A DNA stretch of 64,000 nucleotides from a bacterium SCSIO 12827. Its GTDB lineage: Bacteria; Pseudomonadota; Alphaproteobacteria; Rhodospirillales; Casp-alpha2. The notes beneath the pieces are model-generated. The model ran no database searches, was not told the DNA's origin, and was given only the letters and a program-made list of their open reading frames with translations. The translations under genes and the position numbers were made by a program. Location: positions 2,477,501 through 2,541,500 of the forward strand of contig CP073746.1 of assembly GCA_024397995.1 (NCBI GenBank), in the 5' to 3' direction. How positions within the stretch are numbered: the first letter of the stretch is position 1; every line of letters begins with the position of its first letter. Below are positions 46,917 to 55,196 of the stretch, piece after piece.

Positions 46917-48350
46917 CTATAGGCTCGCCTGGGTCACGAACTTCGGGTTCAGATAGGCTTCGATGGCTTCCGTGCCGCCCTCGGACCCATAGCCCGAATC
47001 CTTGACGCCGCCGAACGGCGTTTCCGGCAGAGCGATGCCGTGGTGGTTGATGGAAATCATGCCGCTTTCCACACTGGTCGCCAAATCCTGCGCCGTCTTG
47101 GCCGATCCCGTATAGGCATAGGCCGCCAGGCCGAAGGGCAGCCGGTTGGCCTCGGCGACCACGTCGTCGAAACCCTTGAACGGAGCGATCACGGCGACCG
47201 GGCCGAAGGGTTCCTCGGTCATGATGCGGGCATCCAGGGGCACGTCGGTCAGCACCGTGGGCTCGAAGAAGTTGCCCTTATTGCCGATGCGCTTGCCGCC
47301 GGTCTTCAGGCTCGCCCCCTTCTGCACGGCGTCGCCGATGAATTCTTCCATGGCGGTGATGCGCCGGGGGTTGGCCATCGGGCCCATCTGGCTGTCGGCG
47401 GACATGCCGTCACCGACCTTGATGGACTTCATGCCGTCGGTGAACTTGCTGACAAACTGATCGTAAACGCCTTCCTGGATCAGGAAGCGGGTCGGCGACA
47501 CGCAGACCTGCCCGGCGTTGCGCTGCTTGTTGGCACGCAGGATCTTCACCGCCAGGTCGACGTCGGCATCGTCGAACACGATGGACGGCGCATGCCCACC
47601 CAGTTCCATGGTCGCGCGCTTCATATGCGTGCCGGCCAGGGCCGCCAGATGCTTGCCGACCACGGTCGAGCCGGTGAAGGAGATCTTGCGGATCACCGGA
47701 TGCGGGATCAGGTATTCGGAAATCTCGGCCGGAACGCCGTAGACCAGATTGATGGCCCCGGCAGGCACACCCGCATCGGCGAAGCAGCGGACCAATTCCG
47801 CCGGCGACGACGGGGTTTCCTCGGCCGCCTTGACGATGATGGAGCAGCCGGCCGCCAGCGCGCAGGCGATCTTGCGCACGGCCTGGTTGATCGGGAAGTT
47901 CCAGGGCGTGAAGGCGGCGACGGGGCCCACGGGCTCCTTGATCACCATCTGATAGACGTTGCCGGCGCGGGCCGGAATGATGCGGCCGTAGGTGCGGCGC
48001 GCTTCCTCGGCGTTCCAGTCGGTGACGTCGGCGGCGACCAGGATCTCGCCCTTGGCTTCGGGCAGGGTCTTGCCCTGTTCCAGGGTCATCAGGGGGGCGA
48101 TTTTGTCGGCCCGTTCCCGCAAAAGGTCCGCCGCCTTGCGCAGCACCTTGGCACGATCAAAGGCCGAGACCTGACGCCAGGCCTTGAAGCCTTTGTCCGC
48201 CGCCTCAAGGGCGCGGTCCAGATCCGCCTGTTCCGCATGGGCAACGGTGCCGATGACTTCGCCCGTGGCCGGGTTTTCAATCGGCATCGTGCGGCCCGCG
48301 GCCGCCTTGGTCCATTCGCCGTCGATGAACAGCAAGACATCATTATACAT
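46917..48350 (-). CDS. gabD: NAD(P)-dependent succinate-semialdehyde/glutarate-semialdehyde dehydrogenase
   Basis: The 477-residue aldehyde dehydrogenase has the N-terminal [24 protein letters not shown], the nucleotide-binding [18 protein letters not shown] and [12 protein letters not shown]. The catalytic residues are Glu in [16 protein letters not shown] and Cys in [12 protein letters not shown]. The closest family is GabD/SSADH, though the substrate could also be another short-chain semialdehyde. It is followed by the aminotransferase gene, so the pair could degrade an amino acid to a dicarboxylate. Confidence 0.85.
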   Translation of the reverse strand: MYNDVLLFIDGEWTKAAAGRTMPIENPATGEVIGTVAHAEQADLDRALEAADKGFKAWRQVSAFDRAKVLRKAADLLRERADKIAPLMTLEQGKTLPEAKGEILVAADVTDWNAEEARRTYGRIIPARAGNVYQMVIKEPVGPVAAFTPWNFPINQAVRKIACALAAGCSIIVKAAEETPSSPAELVRCFADAGVPAGAINLVYGVPAEISEYLIPHPVIRKISFTGSTVVGKHLAALAGTHMKRATMELGGHAPSIVFDDADVDLAVKILRANKQRNAGQVCVSPTRFLIQEGVYDQFVSKFTDGMKSIKVGDGMSADSQMGPMANPRRITAMEEFIGDAVQKGASLKTGGKRIGNKGNFFEPTVLTDVPLDARIMTEEPFGPVAVIAPFKGFDDVVAEANRLPFGLAAYAYTGSAKTAQDLATSVESGMISINHHGIALPETPFGGVKDSGYGSEGGTEAIEAYLNPKFVTQASL

Positions 48351-48479
48351 GGTCGGATTCCTCGAAATTTTGATTAGGGAAGCGGGCGCAGCGCACCCTT
48401 AAGCGGCCGAGCGCCGCCCGTTGCCCGCACCATGCCCGATCCGGCGTCTGGTCTCAATGGGCCAGAAAGGAAAAACAGC

Positions 48480-48750
48480 TAGGTCCTGGGCTTATAAATG
48501 GCGATTGACTTTGATCGGCAAGGAGCCTGTTTCGTTAGGAAAGGGGCCGAAAGCGGGGTCATGCCCCGGTAAGGCCGCTTGACGCGGCGAAACAGGCTCC
48601 TTGCCGACCCCTCCGGGGCGCGGCTCTTTTTGTCGCTGAACTGCGTTATGTCGTCGGTCACGATGCTTCGGCATCGCTCCCTCCTAACGCCTTGTCAGCG
48701 AACAAAAATAGCCGCGTCACAGCAAACGCCATTTATAAGCCCAGGACCTA
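48480..48750. mobile_element. 271-bp nested inverted-repeat element (MITE-like)
   Basis: Perfect 24-bp terminal inverted repeats lie at 48480-48503 and 48727-48750, each beginning TAGGTCCTGG when read inward from its end. Within these are a perfect 20-bp pair (48515-48534 with 48588-48607) and an imperfect third pair (about 48619-48648 with 48685-48716). A C(UUCG)G-capped hairpin lies at 48661-48676 and a CGGGG/CCCCG hairpin near 48554-48568. The RNA or single strand would fold as a cloverleaf. The outer ends read TA, as expected for insertion at TA. It encodes no protein. The 3' end of the prpE-type gene runs into it. Confidence 0.75.
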
Positions 48751-50661
48751 ATCCTTGCGGGACGTGCCGTAACCGATGCCTTCAAGGGCCCCGGTGATTT
48801 CGTCCAGGATCGCCGGGTCGTCGATGGTCGCCGGCATCTTCCATTGTTCGTTGTCGGCGATCTTCTGCATGGTGCCGCGCAGGATCTTGCCCGACCGGGT
48901 CTTGGGCAGACGCGGCACCACCGTCGCCTGCTTGAAGGCGGCCACGGGGCCGATTTTCTGGCGGACAAGCTGCACCACCTCGTTGACGACCTCGGCGGCA
49001 TCCTTGGTCACCCCGGCCTTGAGCACAAGAAAGCCCACGGGCAGTTGCCCCTTCAATTGGTCGGCAACGCCGATCACGGCGCATTCGGCGACGTCCGGAT
49101 GGGCGGCCAGGACTTCCTCCATCCCGCCCGTGGACAGACGGTGCCCGGCCACGTTGATGATGTCGTCCGTGCGCGCCATGATCGAGATATAGCCGTCCTC
49201 GTCGAACACGCCGGCATCGGCGGTTTTGTAATAGCCCGGATATTCGTTGAGGTAAGCTTCGCGGAACCGCTTGTCCGCGTTCCACAGGGTCGGCAGGCTG
49301 GACGGCGGCATGGGCAGCTTGACGCAGATCGCGCCGATTTCCCCCGGCTTCACCGGCTCGTGGGTTTCCTCGTTCAGGACCTGGACGTTCCAGCCCGGAC
49401 ACGGCTTGGTCGGGGAGCCCGCCTTAACCGGAAAGCGATGCAGCCCCATGCAGTTGGAGGCGATGGCCCAGCCCGTTTCCGTCTGCCACCAATGGTCGAT
49501 AACCGGCACGCCCAGGGTCTTCTCGGCCCATTCCAGGGTCGGCGGGTCCGTCCGCTCGCCAGCCAGAAACAGCATCTTGAACGAGGACATGTCGTATTTC
49601 TTCAGGAAGTCCCCATTGGGATCTTCCTTCTTGATGGCGCGGAAAGCCGTGGGGGCGGTGAACAGGATCTTCACCTTGTGGTCGGCGATGACCCGCCAGA
49701 AGGCTCCGGCATCGGGCGTGCCCACGGGCTTGCCTTCGTAGAAGATCGTCGTGCAGCCCTGCAGCAGCGGTGCGTAGACGATATAGGAATGGCCGACCAC
49801 CCAGCCCACGTCGGACGCCGCCCAGTAGACGTCGCCGGGGTCCGCGTCATAGACGTTCTTCATGGACCATTTCAGCGCCACCGCATGGCCGCCGTTGTCC
49901 CGCACCACGCCCTTGGGCTCGCCCGTGGTGCCCGAGGTATAGAGGATATAGAGCGGGTCCGTCGCCGCCACGGGAACGCAATCGTGCGGGGCCGCCTTGG
50001 CGGCTTCCGCGGCCCAATCCAAATAGCCGTATGAGGCCAGGTCCACCTCGCATTCCGGGCGCGACAGAATGATCACCGTGTCCGGCTTGTGCTTGGCCAA
50101 GTCGATGGCCCCCTGCAGCAGCGGCATGTATTCAAGCACCCGGTTGACCTCGATCCCGCAGGTCGCGCTGACGATGGCCTTGGGCGCCGCATCGTCGATG
50201 CGCACGGCCAGCTCGTTCGAAGCAAACCCGCCGAACACCACGGAATGAATGGCCCCCAGGCGCGCGCAGGCCAGCATGGCGATGGCCGCTTCCGGGACCA
50301 TGGGCATGTAGATGATGACCCGGTCGCCCTTGCCGACACCCTGGGCCGCCAGCACGCCCGCGAATTTGGCGACTTCGTCACGCAACTGCAGATAGCTGTA
50401 CTTGCGCTGTGTGCCGCCGGTCACGGGGCTGTCGTAGATCAGGGCCGTGCGGGCACCATTGCCCTCGTCGACATGACGATCCAGGCAGTTGTAGCAAGTG
50501 TTCAACTCACCGCCCGTGAACCAGCGATAGATGGGCGCGCCGCTGTCATCCAGCACCTTGTCCCACTTCTTGGTCCATACCAGGGCCTCCGCCGCCTCGC
50601 CCCAGAAACCGTCGGGATCATCGAGAGAACGCGCATATGCGGCGTCATAGGCATTGGTCAT
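48748..50661 (-). CDS. prpE: Propionyl-CoA synthetase (PrpE-like, acetyl-CoA synthetase family)
   Basis: The 637-residue ANL-family ligase begins YDAAYARSLDDPDGFWGEAAEALVW, as PrpE does, and has the phosphate loop YTSGTTGEPKGVV, GWVVGHSYIVY, the hinge motif ARTDDIINVAGHRLSTGGMEEV and the C-terminal catalytic Lys in KTRSGKILRGTM. These enzymes activate propionate or acetate with ATP to an acyl-AMP. The TAG stop (48748-48750) is formed by the terminal TA plus G of the inverted-repeat element, so the present C-terminus, SRKD, was probably set by the insertion. Confidence 0.88.
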   Translation of the reverse strand: MTNAYDAAYARSLDDPDGFWGEAAEALVWTKKWDKVLDDSGAPIYRWFTGGELNTCYNCLDRHVDEGNGARTALIYDSPVTGGTQRKYSYLQLRDEVAKFAGVLAAQGVGKGDRVIIYMPMVPEAAIAMLACARLGAIHSVVFGGFASNELAVRIDDAAPKAIVSATCGIEVNRVLEYMPLLQGAIDLAKHKPDTVIILSRPECEVDLASYGYLDWAAEAAKAAPHDCVPVAATDPLYILYTSGTTGEPKGVVRDNGGHAVALKWSMKNVYDADPGDVYWAASDVGWVVGHSYIVYAPLLQGCTTIFYEGKPVGTPDAGAFWRVIADHKVKILFTAPTAFRAIKKEDPNGDFLKKYDMSSFKMLFLAGERTDPPTLEWAEKTLGVPVIDHWWQTETGWAIASNCMGLHRFPVKAGSPTKPCPGWNVQVLNEETHEPVKPGEIGAICVKLPMPPSSLPTLWNADKRFREAYLNEYPGYYKTADAGVFDEDGYISIMARTDDIINVAGHRLSTGGMEEVLAAHPDVAECAVIGVADQLKGQLPVGFLVLKAGVTKDAAEVVNEVVQLVRQKIGPVAAFKQATVVPRLPKTRSGKILRGTMQKIADNEQWKMPATIDDPAILDEITGALEGIGYGTSRKD

Positions 50662-50852
50662 CGGTGGAGCCTCCCTTTACGTCAGCGCTATGGCCGTTAT
50701 GCCGCCCTGTCCCCGGTTTCGAGGCCGCGGCGTTTATCTGGGCAGTGTGGGCCAAAACAGCATTTTTTGCCAAGGTGCTTTGTGGCACATTGACCCTCAG
50801 GTCCGCAGTCAACGAACGGGCCCGAATGTAACGGATTTAACCGGAGGCCGAC

Positions 50853-52487
50853 TTGAGCGAAGTCAATATGTACGAACGGGCGCTGGACGCCGTTCGCGCC
50901 AATTACACCCCCCTGTCGCCCAATACGTTCCTGAAACGGGCGGCCCGTGTCTATCCCGACCATCCCTCGGTGGTGCACGGGGCCAAGCGCTTTACCTGGG
51001 GCGAGACCTATACGCGGGTGAAAAAGCTCGCCTCCGCGTTATCCAAGCGGGGCATCGGCCATCTGGATACGGTCGCCATCATGGGCGCCAACACGCCCGA
51101 GATGTATGAGGCGACCTTCGCCGTACCCATGGCGGGGGCGGTCATCAATACGCTCAACGTGCGTCTGGACGCCGAAGCCATCGCCTTCTGCCTCAACCAT
51201 GGCGAGGCCAAGTTGCTGCTGACCGACACGGAATTCGCGCCGACGGTGAAGGCGGCGCGGGCCCTGATCGGCCGCGACATTCCGGTCATCGACATCGTCG
51301 ACAGCGAAGCCGGCCACGACCACGAAACCCTGGGCGAAACCGATTACGAAAGCTTCCTGGCGGGGGGCGACGAAGATTTCCCCTGGGAACTGCCCAAGGA
51401 CGAATGGCAGGCGATCTCGCTCAACTACACCTCGGGCACCACGGGCGACCCCAAGGGCGTGGTCTACCACCACCGCGGCGCCTATCTGAACGCGGTGTCC
51501 AACGCCGTCGGCTGGAACATGGCGCATCATCCGGTCTATCTCTGGACCCTGCCCATGTTTCACTGCAACGGCTGGTGCTTTCCCTGGACCATCGCGGCGT
51601 TGGCCGGCACCAACATCTGCCTGCGCCGGGTCACCGGCGCCAACATCTACGACGCCATCGCCACGCACAAGGTCACCCATATGTGCGGTGCGCCCATCGT
51701 CATGAGCTTCCTGGTCAACGCCACGCCGGACGAGAAAAAGCCCTTCGACCACAAGGTCAAGTTCATGGCCGCCGCCGCCCCGCCGCCGGCCGCGACCCTG
51801 GAGGCCATGCAACGCGAAGGCATCGAGGTCACCCATGCCTACGGCCTGACGGAAACCTACGGCCCCGCCGTGATGTGCGCCTGGCATCCGGAATGGGATG
51901 CGCTTCCGATCGAGGAACAGGCCCAGAAGAAATCCCGCCAGGGCGTGCCCTATCACGCGCTCAACGACCTGCAGATCATCGACCCGGACACCATGCAGCC
52001 CGTGCCCGCCGACGGCGAGACCATGGGTGAGGCCATGTTCCAGGGCAACATCGTCATGAAGGGCTACCTGAAGAATCCGGAGACTTCGGAAAAGTCCCTG
52101 GCCGGCGGCTGGTTCCATTCCGGCGACCTGGGCGTCATGCATCCCGACGGTTATATCCAGCTTAAGGATCGGTCCAAGGACATCATCATTTCCGGCGGCG
52201 AAAACATCTCGTCCATCGAGGTCGAGGGCGTGCTCTACAAACACCCCGCCGTGATGACCGCCGCCGTGGTCGCCAAGCCCGACGACAAATGGGGCGAAAC
52301 CCCCTGCGCCTTCGTGGAACTGAAGGCGGGCGTGCCGGCGCCGACGGCAGAAGACATCATCCAATTCTGCCGCGACAACCTGGCCCACTACAAATGCCCG
52401 AAGACCGTCGTGTTCGGCGACCTGCCGAAGACCAGCACGGGCAAGATCCAAAAGTTCAAGCTAAGGGAAGCGGCGGCGGAGGCCTGA
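50853..52487 (+). CDS. AMP-dependent fatty-acyl-CoA synthetase (medium/long chain, DmdB-like)
   Basis: The 544-residue ANL ligase has the P-loop LNYTSGTTGDPKGVVYHHRGAYL, the medium-chain pattern PMFHCNGWCFPW, the hinge RSKDIIISGGENISSIEVEG and the C-terminal Lys in LPKTSTGKIQKFKLRE. CGGAGG lies five bases before a TTG at 50853, so I prefer that start to the ATG at 50868. It is divergent from the prpE-type gene. The subgroup includes medium- and aryl-acyl-CoA ligases and 3-methylmercaptopropionyl-CoA ligase (DmdB); the specificity is open. Confidence 0.86.
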   Translation: MSEVNMYERALDAVRANYTPLSPNTFLKRAARVYPDHPSVVHGAKRFTWGETYTRVKKLASALSKRGIGHLDTVAIMGANTPEMYEATFAVPMAGAVINTLNVRLDAEAIAFCLNHGEAKLLLTDTEFAPTVKAARALIGRDIPVIDIVDSEAGHDHETLGETDYESFLAGGDEDFPWELPKDEWQAISLNYTSGTTGDPKGVVYHHRGAYLNAVSNAVGWNMAHHPVYLWTLPMFHCNGWCFPWTIAALAGTNICLRRVTGANIYDAIATHKVTHMCGAPIVMSFLVNATPDEKKPFDHKVKFMAAAAPPPAATLEAMQREGIEVTHAYGLTETYGPAVMCAWHPEWDALPIEEQAQKKSRQGVPYHALNDLQIIDPDTMQPVPADGETMGEAMFQGNIVMKGYLKNPETSEKSLAGGWFHSGDLGVMHPDGYIQLKDRSKDIIISGGENISSIEVEGVLYKHPAVMTAAVVAKPDDKWGETPCAFVELKAGVPAPTAEDIIQFCRDNLAHYKCPKTVVFGDLPKTSTGKIQKFKLREAAAEA

Positions 52488-52489
52488 GC

Positions 52490-52557
52490 GTCATTCCCGC
52501 GCAGGCGGGAATCCATATCCGCGATGAAGGCTGGACCCCCACCTTCGCGGGGGTGAC
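52490..52557. repeat. Dispersed palindromic repeat (double hairpin)
   Basis: ATTCCCGC (52493-52500) pairs with GCGGGAAT (52505-52512), and ACCCCC (52535-52540) pairs with GGGGGT (52549-52554). The outermost GTCA/TGAC also pair. The sequence GTCATTCCCGCG...GGCGGGAATCC...CTGGACCCCC...GGGGGTGAC is the well-known type of short REP-like palindrome found in many copies in alphaproteobacterial and other genomes. It lies 3 bp after the acyl-CoA synthetase stop. Confidence 0.75.
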
Positions 52558-52681
52558 GTATGGGGGCGGGTCGCGTCAACCGCATCAAAGGTCGCACTGC
52601 GCCGACCATATCAAGGGGGCGGCGCCGTGCCGACCGCGCCAACCCACGGCGCCGCGTTCCGCCCATACAGTTCATACAAAA

Positions 52682-52714
52682 ACGCGGCAGCTCTCCCAAG
52701 CTGCCGCGTCTTTT
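52682..52714. terminator. Bidirectional rho-independent terminator
   Basis: ACGCGGCAGCT (52682-52692) pairs with AGCTGCCGCGT (52699-52709). On the plus strand CTTTT follows; on the minus strand the hairpin ends in TTTTTGT. It serves the acyl-CoA synthetase (plus) and the DUF465 gene (minus). Confidence 0.85.
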
Positions 52715-52801
52715 GTTCCCCGAAATTTTGAAACGCTTCGCAGCGGGGCATTGCCGCCGGCTTAACCCCGGCAGCCGTCCGCGCGCAAACGCCGCCATCC
52801 C

Positions 52802-52972
52802 TTAGTGCCGGGTGGCGATCCCTTCCATTTCGTCTTTGATCCTGAGTTTTTCTTTCTTGAGGGCGTGTATTTCAATGTCGTCGGGGAGAGGTCTTGAGCT
52901 TTCCTGGTTGATCAGGTCTTCCAGTGTTGAATGACGTACCTTTAAGGCTTCCAACCGTTGTTCAAGACTCAT
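52802..52972 (-). CDS. DUF465/YdcH-family small coiled-coil protein
   Basis: The 56-residue product (MSLEQRLEALKVRHSTLEDL ... PDDIEIHALKKEKLRIKDEMEG) has the DUF465 form: a short helix, a Pro-containing turn and a long basic helix with LKKEKLRIKDE. The ATG at 52972 is the standard start for this family. A second, similar gene lies at 54407-54607, on the far side of pfkA. Function unknown. Confidence 0.82.
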   Translation of the reverse strand: MSLEQRLEALKVRHSTLEDLINQESSRPLPDDIEIHALKKEKLRIKDEMEGIATRH

Positions 52973-53196
52973 ATTGACGAACTCCTTCCTCAATGGGGGG
53001 GCCGTCAGACCGTCGACGGCCCGTATCAAGCACGTTTGTCACGACAGTGTCATGGTAGCCGAAATTGGAACAAAAATAAACCTATCACCCCGAAAACGAC
53101 AGATTATGTCGCGGCCATAACCCCCTGAATCCAGGGCCGTTCATCCTGTTCGGTGGATTTTCCTAGGGAAAATTCCGGCCTTTTCCCGCGTCGGGG

Positions 53197-54276
53197 TCAG
53201 CGATCACCGAGGCAGATGCCGAGACCACGCGCCGTGCGTGCCTGAGAGCCCCCGAGATCGACGCAGCGCGGCCCGTCGGCCAAGTCCTTGAGCGCCGTGT
53301 CGATGGTATCCCCGCCCCGCCAGCCGACCATGCGCCCCGTTTTCCCCGCCGCCGCCAGATCCACGGCATGAACCCCGAAGGCCGAAGCCAGAAGCCGATC
53401 GATGCTGGTCGGCATGCCGCCGCGCTGCACATGGCCCAACACCGTGACCCGAACATCGGCCCCCGTGGTCTTGGCGATCTCCGCGCCCACGACCTGCCCG
53501 GCGCCGCCGTAATGCGCCGTGCCGCCGGGGTCGGGGCGGGTTTCGATATGGCCGCCGATGGGTTTCGCCGCCTCGGCGCAGATGACCAGCGCGTGATTGC
53601 GGCCTTCCTGGGCGACGGACGCCAGCTTGGCGGTGATGGCCGCCGCGTCATAGGGAATCTCCGGGATCAGAATCACGTCGGCGCCGCCGGCGATGCCGGC
53701 CGCCAGCGCGATATGCCCCGCGTTGCGGCCCATGACCTCCAACACCATGACCCGCTGGTGGCTGGCCGCCGTGGGCTGCAGACGGTCCAGCGCCTCCACC
53801 GCCGTCGCCACGGCGGTGTGGTAGCCGATGCACATCTCCGTGCCCGGAACGTCGTTGTCGATGGTTTTGGGAATGCCGACGAAGGGAAGGTTTCCCTGGT
53901 CGGCCAAGCGCTTGAGAATGCGCATGGAGCCGTCGCCGCCGATCCCGATCAATGCGTCCAGGTCAAGCTGGCGGATGCCGTCGAGAACCTCGGCCGAACG
54001 GTCGGAGACCCCGCCCTTGCCGTCCGGGAAGGTGAAGGGATTGCCCTTGTTGACGGTGCCCAGCATGGTGCCGCCCTGGCGCAGGATGTCGCCGGTGAAG
54101 ACGGCAAGATCAAGCGGCCGCGCCTTCACGGGCCGCTCCATCAATCCCCGCGTGCCCTGGAGGATGCCCACGACGTCGGCCCCGTATCCGGTCACCGCGC
54201 GCTTCACGACGGCGCGGATGGCGGCGTTCAATCCGGCGCAGTCACCGCCACTGGTCAGCAGCCCCAGGCGTTTCAT
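53197..54276 (-). CDS. pfkA: 6-phosphofructokinase, mixed-substrate (group III) type
   Basis: The ATG at 54276 gives 359 residues beginning MKRLGLLTSGGDCAGLNAAIRAVVKRA. The N-terminal loop GTRGLMERP, GIGGDGSMRIL and GIPKTIDNDVPGT are the hallmark motifs. GGDGS has Gly at the position that specifies ATP in E. coli PfkA (Asp in PPi enzymes), whereas PKTIDND has the Lys typical of PPi-dependent and group III enzymes. The pattern Gly/Lys is that of the group III family, in which both ATP and PPi forms occur. Sequence alone favours ATP. Confidence 0.87.
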   Translation of the reverse strand: MKRLGLLTSGGDCAGLNAAIRAVVKRAVTGYGADVVGILQGTRGLMERPVKARPLDLAVFTGDILRQGGTMLGTVNKGNPFTFPDGKGGVSDRSAEVLDGIRQLDLDALIGIGGDGSMRILKRLADQGNLPFVGIPKTIDNDVPGTEMCIGYHTAVATAVEALDRLQPTAASHQRVMVLEVMGRNAGHIALAAGIAGGADVILIPEIPYDAAAITAKLASVAQEGRNHALVICAEAAKPIGGHIETRPDPGGTAHYGGAGQVVGAEIAKTTGADVRVTVLGHVQRGGMPTSIDRLLASAFGVHAVDLAAAGKTGRMVGWRGGDTIDTALKDLADGPRCVDLGGSQARTARGLGICLGDR

Positions 54277-54406
54277 GGTGTCGGCCCTCTTGGATTCCGA
54301 TTGAGTGGCGTCTATAGGATCGATAACCATTCTGCTATCATGAAAGACAAGCAGACGGAAACAACCGTCGCCGCGGGTTTGGCGGCCATTTTCCCCACGG
54401 AGCACC

Positions 54407-54607
54407 ATGGACGAGCAGGACGCGTTACGCCGCAGGCTAGAGGAATTGAAGGTCGAACACCGCGACCTGGACGAGGCCATCAGCCACCTCGCCGATTCTC
54501 CGCCTTTCGACCAGATCAAGCTGCAGCGCCTGAAAAAGCGCAAGCTGATCCTGAAGGACGAGATCGCGGCGCTTGAGGATCAGCTGCTGCCCGACATCAT
54601 CGCCTAG
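54407..54607 (+). CDS. DUF465/YdcH-family small coiled-coil protein
   Basis: The 66-residue product (MDEQDALRRRLEELKVEHRDLDEAI ... QIKLQRLKKRKLILKDEIAALEDQLL) is a helical DUF465 protein with the LKKRKLILKDEI core. It is divergent from pfkA and ends 1 bp before the convergent glutathione peroxidase gene. It is a paralogue of the product of 52802-52972; the two share the LEELKVEHRDLDEAI / LEALKVRHSTLEDLI pattern. Confidence 0.82.
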   Translation: MDEQDALRRRLEELKVEHRDLDEAISHLADSPPFDQIKLQRLKKRKLILKDEIAALEDQLLPDIIA

Positions 54608-54608
54608 G

Positions 54609-55163
54609 TTATTTGCTCAGGACGGCCTCGACCGCCTTCAGCACCCGGGGTGCGGTCGGCGAGGTCGGCGTGGAAAACCAGTCGACCAGCCGCCCGTCGG
54701 GGGCGATCAGGTATTTGTGGAAGTTCCAGCGCGGCTTGGCCAGCGCCCCCAGCTCCTTGCCCGCCCAAACGTAGAACGGGTGGGCCCCCTCGCCCGTGAC
54801 CGCGACCTTTTCCGTGAGCGGGAAGTCGACGCTGAAATTGACCTCGCAGAATTCCTTGATCTCGGCCGCCGTGCCCGGTTCCTGCCCGCCGAAATCATTG
54901 GACGGCACGCCCAGCAGAACGAAGCCCTTGTCGCGGTAGCGGGTCCATAGGTCCTGCAGGGCCGTGTACTGGGGCGTGAAGCCGCACCGTGAGGCCGTGT
55001 TGACCACCAGCACCGCCTTGCCCGCGAAGGACTTCAGCGGCAACGGCGCGCCGTCGATGGCAGTGAAAGCGAAATCATGGGCGGTGGTCTTGGGGGCGTC
55101 AGCGGCCATGGCGGCTCCTGGAATCAACAGGGCAAGCAGGGACAGGATGCGGATTGCGACCAT
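54609..55163 (-). CDS. Exported glutathione peroxidase (Cys type)
   Basis: The ATG at 55163 gives a 184-residue product with a signal peptide (MVAIRILSLLALLIPGAAMA) and thus a periplasmic location. The peroxidatic Cys lies in NTASRCGFTPQYTALQ, the Gln position in SNDFGGQEPG and the Trp/Asn of the tetrad in KPRWNFHKYLI. Resolving Cys is not evident, so it may act with thioredoxin or glutathione. The 3' end abuts the DUF465 gene. It lies 3 bp after the SulP gene on the same strand. Confidence 0.88.
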   Translation of the reverse strand: MVAIRILSLLALLIPGAAMAADAPKTTAHDFAFTAIDGAPLPLKSFAGKAVLVVNTASRCGFTPQYTALQDLWTRYRDKGFVLLGVPSNDFGGQEPGTAAEIKEFCEVNFSVDFPLTEKVAVTGEGAHPFYVWAGKELGALAKPRWNFHKYLIAPDGRLVDWFSTPTSPTAPRVLKAVEAVLSK

Positions 55164-55196
55164 AACGGCCCCCCGGCAGCATCGGAACAGCAAAGG

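Noticed and set aside
48351-48479. Possible promoter or small gene upstream of the aldehyde dehydrogenase gene
   Set aside because: No convincing -35/-10 or ORF; only the start of the inverted-repeat element is clear.
51039-52451. A 470-codon open frame on the minus strand within the acyl-CoA synthetase gene
   Set aside because: Antisense shadow; the plus strand carries the full ANL motifs.
53166-53187. GGGAAAA/TTTTCCC hairpin after pfkA
   Set aside because: No U tract follows it on the minus strand, so I did not call it a terminator.
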